DNA of 55,011 nt, from the NCBI GenBank assembly GCA_903908495.1, contig CAIVSK010000210.1, positions 1-55,011 on the forward strand. The letters are read 5' to 3'. A model generated the notes under the pieces. That model was not told the origin of the DNA and made no database searches. It saw only the letters and a list, made by a program, of their open reading frames with translations. This document shows, piece after piece, positions 26,995 through 35,392 of the stretch. Both the position numbers and the translations under genes were made by a program. The stretch's first letter is position 1. The number at the start of each line of letters is the position of its first letter. This DNA is from Akkermansiaceae bacterium. Lineage in GTDB: Bacteria > Verrucomicrobiota > Verrucomicrobiia > Verrucomicrobiales > Akkermansiaceae.

Positions 26995-27870
26995 ATGCGC
27001 TTGATACGATTTGGCGACAAGGGAAACGAGGAGCCCGGCGTTTGGTTGACAGATGGCCGGCGGATTGATGCCAGCGGCGAATTTCTGGATTACGACGAGG
27101 GCTTTTTCGCCATGGGTGGCCTGGAGGCGCTGGCCGAGTGGGTCGCCGATGGTTGCCCCGGCGGTGCCGAGGTGGATCCTGCGGTGCGGCTCGGGCCGCC
27201 GGTGGCGCGGCCGTCCAAGCTCGTATGCGTGGGCAAGAATTACTTGGAGCACGCCAAGGAACTGGCGGAGGGGATCCCCACTGAGCCAACCCTGTTTATG
27301 AAAGCCACCAGCGCGTGGAGCGGCCCCCACGACGATGTGATGTTGCCGTTGGGTGCCACCAAACTCGACTATGAAGTGGAATTGGCCTTGGTCATCGGTC
27401 GCACCGCGTCCTATGTCGACGAGATCGACGCCTTGGACTGCGTGGCCGGCTACGCCACCTTCTGTGATTTTTCCGAACGGGCATTTCAAAAGGACATGGG
27501 CGGCCAGTGGATGAAAGGCAAAAGCGCCGATACTTTCGCGCCGATGGGACCCTGCCTGGTGACACCTGATGAGGTGGCCGATGCACAGGCGCTGCGCTTG
27601 TGGTGCAAGGTCAATGGCGAGTTGCGCCAAAACAGTTGGACCGGCGACATGATGCACCCGATCCGCCGCCTCATCAGCTATATCAGCCGCTTCATGACAC
27701 TGCTGCCGGGCGACGTCGTCGCCACCGGCACCCCGGGCGGAGTCGCCATGGGGATGAACCCGCCGCGCTACTTGCAAGCCGGCGATTGGGTCGAGTGCGG
27801 CGTGGAGGGCCTCGGCGAACTCAGCCAACGGGTCGTCGCATTCCACGCTAATAACTTTCCGGCACTTTGA
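26995..27870 (+). CDS. Fumarylacetoacetate-hydrolase (FAH) family protein
   Basis: A 291-residue protein with the FAH C-terminal domain: KLVCVGKNYLEHAKEL, the metal ligands EVELALVIG (Glu-x-Glu), CDFSERAFQKDMGGQWMKGKSADTFAPMGPCLVTPDEV, and DVVATGTPGGVAMGMNPP. This group includes isomerase/decarboxylases of aromatic catabolism, ureidoglycolate lyases and oxaloacetate decarboxylases, so the reaction is C-C bond cleavage or tautomerisation of a keto-acid. Its stop overlaps the TTG start of pqiA1 (TTGA), the first of a chain of overlaps with the Pqi genes. A functional link with those genes is not obvious. Confidence 0.85.
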   Translation: MRLIRFGDKGNEEPGVWLTDGRRIDASGEFLDYDEGFFAMGGLEALAEWVADGCPGGAEVDPAVRLGPPVARPSKLVCVGKNYLEHAKELAEGIPTEPTLFMKATSAWSGPHDDVMLPLGATKLDYEVELALVIGRTASYVDEIDALDCVAGYATFCDFSERAFQKDMGGQWMKGKSADTFAPMGPCLVTPDEVADAQALRLWCKVNGELRQNSWTGDMMHPIRRLISYISRFMTLLPGDVVATGTPGGVAMGMNPPRYLQAGDWVECGVEGLGELSQRVVAFHANNFPAL

Positions 27871-28517
27871 AACGCCGCGCATCCATCACCACTTGGCCCA
27901 AGCCGGCCGGTGCCCCGCATCAGGTGGCCTGCCATTTCTGCGATACCCTGCACGAGGCGACCGCCGTGCCTGAGCGCACTGCCGCCCGCTGTCGGCGCTG
28001 CGGGGTCGTGCTCTATCAAAATCGCCCGGCCTCGCTGGTGAGGGTCACTGCATTTTCGCTGGCGGCGTTGATCCTGATGGGCATCGTCAACCTGTTCCCG
28101 TTTCTCACGATGGAGGCCAACGGCATCAAGACCGAGTTGAGCCTGTACCGGGCGTCGCGCGAGTTGATGCGCGAAGGCAGCACCACCATCGGCTGGTGCG
28201 TGGCCGTGTTCACCATTTTCGCGCCGCTGGTGATGGCCGGCGGCATGCTCTACGTCTGCGGGCCATTGCTGCGCGGCCGGGCGGCACCCGGTGCCCGCCA
28301 CGTGGCGCGCTGGCTCGGCCACGCCGAGCCGTGGAACATGATTGAGGTTTTTCTGTTGGGTGTGCTGGTGAGCCTGATGAAGCTGGGCAAAATGGCCGAT
28401 CTGTATTTTGGGGTGGGCTTCTGGGCGTTTGCGGCACTGATGGTGTGCATGGCCGCGGCGGTCGCCGGGATTGATCGCAATGAATTGTGGGATCGGCTGG
28501 AGGTGGCTGCGGAATGA
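27867..28517 (+). CDS. PqiA-family half protein 1
   Basis: The 216-residue protein has a cysteine-rich N-terminus (CHFCDTLHE... CRRCG, four Cys likely binding metal) and about four membrane helices (SLVRVTAFSLAALILMGIV, AVFTIFAPLVMAGG). E. coli PqiA is two such modules in one chain; here they are two genes. PqiA is the inner-membrane part of the PqiABC lipid-transport system. TTG 27867 is the likely start because it overlaps the FAH stop (TTGA) and gives the Cys-rich start; GTG 27922 would be shorter. It overlaps the second module by four bases (ATGA). Confidence 0.8.
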   Translation: MKRRASITTWPKPAGAPHQVACHFCDTLHEATAVPERTAARCRRCGVVLYQNRPASLVRVTAFSLAALILMGIVNLFPFLTMEANGIKTELSLYRASRELMREGSTTIGWCVAVFTIFAPLVMAGGMLYVCGPLLRGRAAPGARHVARWLGHAEPWNMIEVFLLGVLVSLMKLGKMADLYFGVGFWAFAALMVCMAAAVAGIDRNELWDRLEVAAE

Positions 28518-29167
28518 CCCCGCGTCTGCCACGCGCCATCGATCAGGGCTTGGCCAATTGCCACGTTTGCGGCAAGGTCAGCCCGCTGGTGGCGCACCGC
28601 TGCCCGCGCTGCGGTTCCGCCCTGCATTTGCGCAAGCCCGCCAGTCTGAAGCGCACCGTGGCACTGTTGCTGGCTGCGGCCGCCCTCTATCTGCCGGCCA
28701 ATATGCTGCCGGTGATGACCATTTCGGAAATTGGCAATGTGATGGCGTCGACCATCCTGCAGGGCATGGTGGAGTTTTGGCGGCGCGAGGCCTATCCGAT
28801 AGCAATCGTCATTTTCGTCGCCTCGATATTGATTCCCATCGTCAAGATTGTCGCGCTGGTGTGGTTGTGCGCGGCCGCTTCCGGCAAGGTGCATCCCTCG
28901 CCGCGCATTCTCGGGCGGATCTATTGGTTCACCGAGTTGTTGGGGAGGTGGTCGATGGTGGATATATTTGTGGTTTCCATTTTGGTTGCCTTGGTACAGT
29001 TTGGGGCCTACATGACGGTCACGCCGGGTCCGGGAGCGCTTGCGTTTGCCGGAGTGGTGGTGCTAACGATGTTCGCGGCGATGAGCTTCGACCCTCGTTT
29101 GTTATGGGACCGCCTGGAAATTTTAGAAGCATCAGAAAATCCGCATTCTACACCCGATCGTGAGTGA
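28514..29167 (+). CDS. PqiA-family half protein 2
   Basis: A 217-residue second PqiA module. CHVCGKVSPLVAHRCPRCGSAL gives the zinc-ribbon-like cysteines, and helices follow (RTVALLLAAAALYLPANMLPVM, with the PANxLPVM segment characteristic of the family, then IAIVIFVASILIPIVKI). The start ATG 28514 overlaps the stop of the first module (ATGA). Its end overlaps the pqiB start by eight bases. Together with the first module it probably forms the membrane component that works with PqiB. Confidence 0.82.
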   Translation: MTPRLPRAIDQGLANCHVCGKVSPLVAHRCPRCGSALHLRKPASLKRTVALLLAAAALYLPANMLPVMTISEIGNVMASTILQGMVEFWRREAYPIAIVIFVASILIPIVKIVALVWLCAAASGKVHPSPRILGRIYWFTELLGRWSMVDIFVVSILVALVQFGAYMTVTPGPGALAFAGVVVLTMFAAMSFDPRLLWDRLEILEASENPHSTPDRE

Positions 29168-30830
29168 GTCCCCGCCCCCCAAACCCGTGACGCCCGAATT
29201 CCGCGCCGCCCAGCGCTGGAACATGGTTTGGGTCGTGCCGATTGTTGCCGTGTTGGTCGGCGGTTGGCTCATTTATCAGAACCTAGCCTCGCGCGGTCCC
29301 CTCGTCCAGGTGACCTTCGAGACGGCCGATGGCATCGCGGCCGGCAAGACCGAAGTGCGCTGTCGCTCGGTGCGGGTGGGCCTGGTCAAGGATTTGGAAT
29401 TGTCCGGGGACTTGAAGTCGGTGCTGGTCAATATCCAGATGGACCGCCATGCCGCCGCGCTGGTGTGTGAGGACACCCGATTCTGGGTGGTGCGCCCGCG
29501 GGTCTCGGCGACCGATATTTCCGGCTTGGGCACCTTGCTCACCGGTGCCTACATCGAGGTTGAGCCGGGGACCGGGTCGCAGGGTGGCACGGCATTTCGC
29601 GGGCTGGAGGAACCGCCGACGACCAACCGCAACGTGCCGGGGCGGCGCTTGGTGCTTACCGCAGACGAGGCGGGATCGCTGGCGGTGGGATCGCCGGTGT
29701 TTTTTCTGGGGGTGGAGGTGGGCCGCATCGAGAAACGGGAGCTCGCAGGGGATGGTCGTCAGGTGCTCTACCATGCCTTCATCCGCGAGGAATTCAGCCC
29801 GCTGGTGTGCGAAAACACCCGGTTCTGGAACACCAGTGGCGTGGATATCAGCGCCGGGGCCACCGGGATCAAGGTGCGCACCCCGTCGTTTCAAGCCATG
29901 CTGGCCGGCGGCGCATCCTTCGGCATCCCAGACGGGCTGGTGGCAGGCAAAGCGGCTCCTGACGACATGATTTTCAAACTCTATCCGGATGGGGACGCGG
30001 CGCAAAGCTCGTTGTTCAATCCCAGCCTCAAAGTCCTGTTGCTCTTTGATCAATCGGTGCGGGGCTTGGCCAAGGGGGCCTCCGTCGAATTCCGCGGCAT
30101 CCCGATCGGCCGTGTGGCCAACATTTCCTTCAATTACCTGCCGCTGGGCAAGGATTCCCGGGTGCCGGTGCTTGTTGAGATTGATCCGGCGCTGTTGCGT
30201 CGCAGCATGCCGGGCACGGTGGCCGGGCCGGACGCCGAGTTCTTGCAGCAAGCGGTGGCCCAAGGCTTGCGAGCGGCGTTGAAGACCGAAAGCTATATCA
30301 CGGGCACCCTGTTTGTGGACTTCGCCTTTTACCCGGACACCCCGTCGGCGGCTTTGACCCAAGTCGGCGAGCTTGCCGCGGTGCCCACCTTGTCCGGCGG
30401 CCTGGAACAACTCGAAATGAAGCTCACCGCCATCCTCAACAAGATCCAGGCGCTGCCGCTCGATGCGGTGATGGGCAACATCGCCAAGGCCGCCGAGGAA
30501 TCGGCCACCACCATCGCCGCCGCCCGCACCACCCTCGACGAAATCAACAGCACCGCCACCGCCGCCCGCAAAATGCTGGATGATCCGCAATTCCTCGGCC
30601 TGCCCGCCGATCTGCGGGGCACTCTCACCAACCTGCAGAAGACCATTGCCAGTATCGGCCCGGACGGCAGCATGCAGGGCGACCTGTTGCGCACCCTCGA
30701 TGAATTGCGCGCCTCGCTGCGCTCGATCAAATCGCTTTCCAACACGATTGATGACAAGCCGAATTCGCTGCTGATCGGCCGCGATTCTTCCGGCAATCCG
30801 GTGCCGCGCGCGCCGCGCGTCAAACCATGA
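29160..30830 (+). CDS. pqiB: PqiB-type MCE (MlaD) domain protein
   Basis: A single N-terminal membrane helix (WNMVWVVPIVAVLVGGWLIY) is followed by three MCE modules. Their starts are VQVTFETADGIAAGKTEVRCR, LVLTADEAGSLAVGSPVFFLG and LLLFDQSVRGLAKGASVEFRG; each shows the GI..G..V...G..VG pattern. A coiled-coil tail follows (about 430-530). This is the layout and length (556) of PqiB, which forms a periplasm-spanning tube for lipid transfer to or from the outer membrane. The GTG start 29160 lies inside the pqiA2 end (8-bp overlap). Its stop overlaps the next start by four bases. Confidence 0.92.
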   Translation: MSESPPPKPVTPEFRAAQRWNMVWVVPIVAVLVGGWLIYQNLASRGPLVQVTFETADGIAAGKTEVRCRSVRVGLVKDLELSGDLKSVLVNIQMDRHAAALVCEDTRFWVVRPRVSATDISGLGTLLTGAYIEVEPGTGSQGGTAFRGLEEPPTTNRNVPGRRLVLTADEAGSLAVGSPVFFLGVEVGRIEKRELAGDGRQVLYHAFIREEFSPLVCENTRFWNTSGVDISAGATGIKVRTPSFQAMLAGGASFGIPDGLVAGKAAPDDMIFKLYPDGDAAQSSLFNPSLKVLLLFDQSVRGLAKGASVEFRGIPIGRVANISFNYLPLGKDSRVPVLVEIDPALLRRSMPGTVAGPDAEFLQQAVAQGLRAALKTESYITGTLFVDFAFYPDTPSAALTQVGELAAVPTLSGGLEQLEMKLTAILNKIQALPLDAVMGNIAKAAEESATTIAAARTTLDEINSTATAARKMLDDPQFLGLPADLRGTLTNLQKTIASIGPDGSMQGDLLRTLDELRASLRSIKSLSNTIDDKPNSLLIGRDSSGNPVPRAPRVKP

Positions 30831-31405
30831 TTCCTGCCATGCACAAAGCCTCCTCCATTGCCCTCTGCGCGTTGCTTTCGCTCATTTTCGCCGGTTGTGC
30901 CGGCACCCCGCGCTCGTTCTACGTGCTCACTGCCGATGGCCCCGCTCCCTCGGGCGGCGGCCCGGGCGTCGGCGTCGGCCCGGTGGTCCTCGCCGAGTAC
31001 ATCGACCGGCCCAACCTCGTGTTGCAGGACGCCCCCAACCGCCTGGCCGTCGCCGAAAACCACCGCTGGGCCGGCGATCTGGCCGCATCCATCGCTCGCG
31101 TCACCGCCAGCAATCTCGGCCGCCGCCTGCACACCGGCAACGTCCGCAGCTACCCGTGGCAGCGCGACGAGGAAATCAGCAATCAGATCACCCTCGATAT
31201 CCGCCAGTTGCACGGCGGCGCGGACGGTTACGCGGTGATTGAAGCGGGTTGGCGTGTCTATGCCCTGCCCGATCGCCGGCTCAAGGCGTCCCGCACTTTT
31301 GTCGACCGCGAGCAACTCGCCAGTGACGGCTATCAGGCACTGGTCGCCGCCCAGTCGAAGTTGCTGGCCCGCCTTGCCGATGCCATCGCCGCAGGCATCC
31401 GTTAG
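30827..31405 (+). CDS. pqiC: PqiC-type ABC-transport auxiliary lipoprotein
   Basis: A lipoprotein signal (lipobox IFAGC) is followed by PRSFYVLTADGP and a VGPVVLAEYIDRPNLVLQ strand typical of the PqiC/YmbA (DUF330) lipoproteins that anchor MCE tubes to the outer membrane. At 192 residues it is complete. ATG 30827 overlaps the pqiB stop (ATGA); ATG 30839 is an alternative and may be the true start of the signal peptide. It ends the FAH-pqiA-pqiA-pqiB-pqiC operon. Confidence 0.88.
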   Translation: MIPAMHKASSIALCALLSLIFAGCAGTPRSFYVLTADGPAPSGGGPGVGVGPVVLAEYIDRPNLVLQDAPNRLAVAENHRWAGDLAASIARVTASNLGRRLHTGNVRSYPWQRDEEISNQITLDIRQLHGGADGYAVIEAGWRVYALPDRRLKASRTFVDREQLASDGYQALVAAQSKLLARLADAIAAGIR

Positions 31406-31421
31406 AGAGTGGCTGGCGGTG

Positions 31422-31451
31422 CCCCGCGAGCGTCGATGGCATCGGGGTTTT
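31422..31451 (+). terminator. Possible terminator after pqiC
   Basis: CCCCG and CGGGG, with a 16-base interval that can pair further (CGATG/CATCG), are followed by TTTT. It lies 16 bp past the pqiC stop and before the convergent DUF4337 gene. The stem is short and the T-run modest, so the call is tentative. Confidence 0.35.
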
Positions 31452-31487
31452 GGCCTGGAATACGGCTGCGTGGCGGATTGCGGAGCC

Positions 31488-32102
31488 TCACAGCGGCATG
31501 AAGCCCAGCACGTAGACCATCTGGGCGGTGGCCAAGGCACCGAAGATGGTGGAAACCAGCCATAGGTACTTTTTCTTTACGATGAGGGCCACCGCCCCCA
31601 TCGCGATGGCGACTTGAAACAATGTGATGGACAAGCCCATGTGCCTGGAATGCTCGGCAGCGCTGGTGGCGGTGGTGCGGGAGACGTCACGCGCGGCTTC
31701 ATATTTTGCCGCCTGCGCCGTGATCTCGGCCTTGTCCTTGTCGTATTTGGCCACCTTGGCCTGCATTTTTGCCAGCGCGGTGGCATCGGGTGCGGGTGCG
31801 GCATTGAGGTGATCCAGTTCGATTTCGTAGAGGTTTTGTTTGATCGACTTTGCCTGATAGAACGACCACTGGTCGGACGCTTTCGCCTGATAGAACGTGG
31901 CCTCGTTCATTTCCTTGAGGGTGCGGGTGGAGAACGCGCCGCCCTTGAGGGTGGCGATGGCGGCCAGCACCGCGATGACCACCATGGTGAGCGAGACGTA
32001 GCGGGTCCATTGCTCGCGTTGCTCCTTTTGTTTTTGTGCGGCGTGTTCGGCGCGCCATTCCGCCACCAACTGTTTGAGGTCATCCAAATCTGTGGTCTGC
32101 AT
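31488..32102 (-). CDS. DUF4337 membrane protein
   Basis: A 204-residue protein with an N-terminal coiled segment (DLKQLVAEWRAEHAAQKQKEQ), a membrane helix (YVSLTMVVIAVLAAIATLKG), a middle helical part containing EMNEATFYQAKASDQWSFYQAKSIKQ, which is the signature of the DUF4337 family, and two C-terminal helices. Function is unknown. It is convergent with pqiC and divergent from tatC, with 160 bp between. Confidence 0.75.
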   Translation of the reverse strand: MQTTDLDDLKQLVAEWRAEHAAQKQKEQREQWTRYVSLTMVVIAVLAAIATLKGGAFSTRTLKEMNEATFYQAKASDQWSFYQAKSIKQNLYEIELDHLNAAPAPDATALAKMQAKVAKYDKDKAEITAQAAKYEAARDVSRTTATSAAEHSRHMGLSITLFQVAIAMGAVALIVKKKYLWLVSTIFGALATAQMVYVLGFMPL

Positions 32103-32262
32103 GAATGTAACCAGCGCGGGCGCTGGCTAGTCTTGTCTAAAATCGCGGGGATTTCGCCTGAGCGCAGCCAATCCCAACCCCCAACGCTAAGAAAATTTGG
32201 CGAATCCAGCATCGGGTCTTGCTGTATCGGGCTGCGGGGTCTTGATTGCAGGCCCCGCTAGC

Positions 32263-33390
32263 ATGTTTTTACTCAAAAAGTTGTTTCAACTCAGGAACCG
32301 TGCGACTCCCGGTTACGAGAAGTCGTTCCTCGAGCACCTCGACGATCTGCGCGCAATCCTTGGAAAAATCGTCATCACGCTGGTGGTCTCGATGCTGGTT
32401 TGTTTCAGTTTTCAGGAGAAACTCATGGAGGTGCTGCGCCGCCCGGTGGAGCAGGTGTGGATGGATCAATTGCTGGCGAAGCTGCCGCAAGGCAAGGACG
32501 GCTCGGTGCGGGCGGTGGATGTGAACACGTGGGAGCGGGCGAAGGCGGTGGAGCATGCGGTGCTGGGCTTGGAGGCGGCGCAGCGCGAGGTGTTTTTCAC
32601 GGCGCTGGACGATGGTAACCTGAAATTTCACGCACGCTGCGTCGGATTGCTGCGCACGGCGCTGGCTTTGCCGAAGGATCGGCGGGATGGCTTTGTGAGC
32701 TCCTTGGCAGGGCCCGCAGAGGTCAAGGCCCAGGTGCGGGCCTTGCTCAAGACCGCGCCGAGTCCGGAAATCGACACCCGCGGCAACTTGCGGCTGATGT
32801 CGGCGTTGAAGCCGACCGAGACGTTCATGCTATCGATGAAGCTGTCGTTTTTCGCCGGCATGGTCATCTCGTTTCCGTTGTTGCTCATGTTTGTGCTGCA
32901 ATTTGTCATGCCCGCGATGCCAAGCGCCGCCAAGCGGACGCTGTGGCCGTCGTTGCTCATCGGTTTCGGCTTGTTCCTGGGCGGGGTGTTGTTTGCCTAT
33001 TACGGCGTGTTGCCGCGGGTGTTGGGGTTTTTCTATGATTGGGGCGGCAAGCTGGGAGTGTCCAATGATTGGCGGATCGGGGAATATATCTCGTTTGCCA
33101 CCCAATTCACCCTGCTCTTCGGCTTGTCCTTCGAGCTGCCGGTGGTGGTGATGGTGTTCGTCAAGCTGGGATTGCTGACCTACGAGACGATGGCGCGCAC
33201 CCGCTCATATGCCATCGTGGCCATTTTTGTAGCGGCGGCCATCATGACGCCAACGCCCGATGCGCTGACGATGACGATGATGGCGGCGCCGATGCTGGTG
33301 CTCTACGAAATTTGCATCTGGCTGGCATGGTTCGACGCGCGCAAGAAGAAGCGTGAGGAACCCGCGGTGGCGGAAGAGGAGCTGTCGTAG
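32263..33390 (+). CDS. tatC: Sec-independent translocase TatC
   Basis: TatC is the receptor of twin-arginine signal peptides in the inner membrane. The family start SFLEHLDDLRAILGKIVITLVV (residues 21-42) is intact, and PTETFMLSMKLSFFAGMVISFPLLL and the later helices also fit. At 375 residues it is about 110 longer than the E. coli protein. The extra part sits between helices 1 and 2 (about residues 65-178), the first periplasmic loop. ATG 32263 was chosen because it precedes the conserved start; the longer frame from 32197 is not conserved. TatA lies nearby on the opposite strand. The gene's own regulation is not visible. Confidence 0.93.
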   Translation: MFLLKKLFQLRNRATPGYEKSFLEHLDDLRAILGKIVITLVVSMLVCFSFQEKLMEVLRRPVEQVWMDQLLAKLPQGKDGSVRAVDVNTWERAKAVEHAVLGLEAAQREVFFTALDDGNLKFHARCVGLLRTALALPKDRRDGFVSSLAGPAEVKAQVRALLKTAPSPEIDTRGNLRLMSALKPTETFMLSMKLSFFAGMVISFPLLLMFVLQFVMPAMPSAAKRTLWPSLLIGFGLFLGGVLFAYYGVLPRVLGFFYDWGGKLGVSNDWRIGEYISFATQFTLLFGLSFELPVVVMVFVKLGLLTYETMARTRSYAIVAIFVAAAIMTPTPDALTMTMMAAPMLVLYEICIWLAWFDARKKKREEPAVAEEELS

Positions 33391-33600
33391 AGGTTCGCTG
33401 CGCGGAAAACAGGCGTCCCGCCTGTGAGGGAAGACAGCGCGTCCCGCCTGTCTGCGCATGAAACGACAGGCTGGAAGCCCGTCGGCCAAGACAGGCAGGA
33501 TGCCTGTCCTACTGCCAGACTTGTTACCGACGGACCAGGCCGCCCAAGCGGGATGGGGATTGTCGTGGAGTTGCGGCCGGTGAGGCGGCTTGCGCCGGGC
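33391..33600. repeat. Intergenic palindromes between tatC and tatA
   Basis: Several short palindromes of related form follow one another. ACAGGCGTCCCGCCTGT is near 33409, GACAGCGCGTCCCGCCTGTC near 33434, and GACAGGCAGGATGCCTGTC near 33490. Each can form a hairpin. A similar GGCAGGATGCC core is seen at the start of the window. They lie between two convergent genes and may act as terminators or mRNA-end structures for both. No gene is visible. Confidence 0.6.
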
Positions 33601-33843
33601 TTACGCCTCGGAATGTTCCTTGGCGGCGGGTGCCTTGGGGGTGGTCTCGGTGGTCTTGACTTCGGTGGCGGCGGCGGTGATCTCGCGTTCGAAATCTTCG
33701 CGGGCCTTCTTGAACTCACCCATGCTCTTGCCCACGCCGCGAGCCAGCTCGGGGAGTTTCTTGGCACCAAACAACAACAGCACAATGACTAAAATGACGA
33801 TCCAATCCTGAGGAGAATTAATGAAGGCGAACATGGCTTGCAT
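33601..33843 (-). CDS. tatA: Sec-independent translocase TatA/E
   Basis: An 80-residue protein with the TatA plan: short N-terminus, helix [35 protein letters not shown] (the FGxxKLPELxRxxG motif, with the LPEL hinge), then a charged acidic tail ([13 protein letters not shown]...KEHSEA). It forms the pore of the Tat system together with TatC. ATG 33843 is the first start; ATG 33834 would give the more typical MFAF start. It is convergent with tatC, so the Tat genes do not form an operon here. Confidence 0.92.
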   Translation of the reverse strand: MQAMFAFINSPQDWIVILVIVLLLFGAKKLPELARGVGKSMGEFKKAREDFEREITAAATEVKTTETTPKAPAAKEHSEA

Positions 33844-34011
33844 AACGGTGAGTTTAGCCGGGTTCTTTCAGATGCGCAACCCCGTAATCCTCATTTCCGC
33901 GGCTGGCGACAGAGCATAACCCGCATTCGGCCTTGCGAAATTGCCAATGCGGGTTCTATTGTCCCACTCGCAAGTCGCCGCCGGATCGTCGTTTCCAAGC
34001 CAATATCTCCC

Positions 34012-35013
34012 ATGTTTGAAACCTTGAAATTCCATGTAGTCGCCGCTATTGCCGCCCTGTTTCTCGGCGCGTCCGCCGCTCACGCTGAGATGGGCGGGAT
34101 CCGGGACAATGCGGCGTTCTTTTCCGCTCCGGCCAAGGCCGAGGCGCAGAGGAATATCGGCGAAATCGGCAAACGCTTCAAAAAAGACCTCATGGTCGAG
34201 ACCTTCAGCGAGATCCCGCAAGACCTCAAGCAGGGAGTGGACCTCACCAGTAAATCCGCCCTGAACCGCCTCTGCGAGCAGTGGGCGGAAAGGCAGGCAC
34301 GGCAGCAGCGGGTCAATGGGGTTTTCATCCTGCTGGTGAAATCCCCACCCCATTTGCAGATTTTGGTGGGCAACGAAACGCAGCGCGGTGCCTTCACCAT
34401 CAAGGACCGCGACGCCTTGGTGAGCCTGATGCTGGCGAAACTTCGCAACAAGCAGAACGACGACGCGTTGCTCGAGGGCGTGAACTTTGTGAATGCCACC
34501 ATGCGCTCGCATCTGCCGGATCGCGGTCGCACGGCTGCCACCGGCGGCCGCGTCGAGACGCCGGGTTCATCGCATTGGATTCTTACGGCTCTGTTGGTCG
34601 GGCTCGGAGTATGGGTGGTGCTGCGGATTGTGCGGGCGGTTTTTGCCGGTAGCGGCGGTGGTGGTGGTGGTTCTTACGCGGGCGGTCCGATGGTTCCTGG
34701 CGGTGGTGGTGGCGGTTTTGTCACCAACATGCTGGGCGGCATGTTTGGCGCAGCTGCCGGCATGTGGATCTACGACCAGTTTTCAGGCCGAAACTCCTCC
34801 TCCTCCTCATCGTGGGGTGGAGGAGATTCGGACAATCGTGGCGACAGCGGATACTCCGGCCAGGACACCGACTACTCCGGTTCGGGGGGCGACTTCGGTG
34901 CCGAGGATCCCGGGGGTGGCAGCGATTCCGGGGGGGGCAGCGACTTTGGCGGTGGTAGCGACTTTGGCGGTGGCGACTCCGGCGGCGACGACTCCGGCGG
35001 CGGTGGATTCTAA
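34012..35013 (+). CDS. TPM-domain membrane protein with Gly/Asp-rich tail
   Basis: A signal peptide (ends ASAAHAE) precedes a TPM (DUF477) domain of about 150 residues with FIL-LVKSPPHLQILVGNE, RGAFTIKDRDALVSLML and other family segments. One membrane helix (WILTALLVGLGVWVVLRIV) follows, then a low-complexity tail of GGGG and DSGG/DFGGG repeats to residue 333. TPM proteins occur in envelope maintenance and photosystem repair; the bacterial role is unclear. ATG 34012 is chosen because it opens the signal peptide; the frame from 33838 adds an unconserved stretch. A repeat copy begins 20 bp after its stop. Confidence 0.8.
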   Translation: MFETLKFHVVAAIAALFLGASAAHAEMGGIRDNAAFFSAPAKAEAQRNIGEIGKRFKKDLMVETFSEIPQDLKQGVDLTSKSALNRLCEQWAERQARQQRVNGVFILLVKSPPHLQILVGNETQRGAFTIKDRDALVSLMLAKLRNKQNDDALLEGVNFVNATMRSHLPDRGRTAATGGRVETPGSSHWILTALLVGLGVWVVLRIVRAVFAGSGGGGGGSYAGGPMVPGGGGGGFVTNMLGGMFGAAAGMWIYDQFSGRNSSSSSSWGGGDSDNRGDSGYSGQDTDYSGSGGDFGAEDPGGGSDSGGGSDFGGGSDFGGGDSGGDDSGGGGF

Positions 35014-35032
35014 GGAGTCGACGGGCCTGCGC

Positions 35033-35150
35033 ATTGTAGCGGCGCGTCTATGACCGCCGGTGCGAATGATCGGCCAATGAACCAGCGTTTTCGAAAATCG
35101 TCATCTCATGAACATCGGCGCTCACAGACCGCCGCAGTGCTCTCAATCGC
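35033..35150. repeat. Dispersed intergenic repeat, copy B
   Basis: ATTGTAGCGGCGCGTCTATG followed by ACCGCCGGTGCG, and later GGCGCTCACAGACCGCCGC, form an imperfect inverted pair about 60 bp apart. Closely related pieces lie at 40722-40800 (copy C, CTGTAGCGGCGGTCTGTGAC with CGCTCACAGAGCGCCGCC) and, more diverged, at 25819-25950 (copy A). Copies A, B and C lie downstream of plus-strand genes, the pattern expected of a REP-like element. Confidence 0.65.
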
Positions 35151-35209
35151 CGCTGCTGCAACCCACCTCGGATGCCTTGAAAAATCTGCGATACGTGCGA
35201 TGATGGCGG

Positions 35210-35380
35210 ATGGATTTTGCAGAAATCACCTGCCCGACCTGTTGTGAGGTGTTTGAAGTGGCCGTGCCGCCTCCGTACGAGATGCCCGCCGAGGTGGACT
35301 ACGATTGCGAGGTGTGTTGTCGGCCGCTGGTGATCGTTTTCACCGAGGATGACGTCTACGCGCGGGGGTTGGGCGACTAG
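35210..35380 (+). CDS. CPXCG-motif mini-protein
   Basis: A 56-residue open frame, short enough to be missed by length filters: it starts MDFAEITCPTCCEVFEV and ends with VDYDCEVCCRPLVIVFTEDD. The two cysteine pairs (CPTC and CEVCC, four or more Cys) and the CCRPLVI segment are those of the CPXCG cysteine-rich family, presumed zinc-binding. Function is unknown. It is 12 bp before the convergent DUF1080 gene. Confidence 0.8.
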   Translation: MDFAEITCPTCCEVFEVAVPPPYEMPAEVDYDCEVCCRPLVIVFTEDDVYARGLGD

Positions 35381-35392
35381 CCTGGAATTGCC

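Noticed and set aside
33838-34011. N-terminal extension of the TPM gene
   Set aside because: No conservation and no signal peptide; ATG 34012 gives a clean signal peptide.
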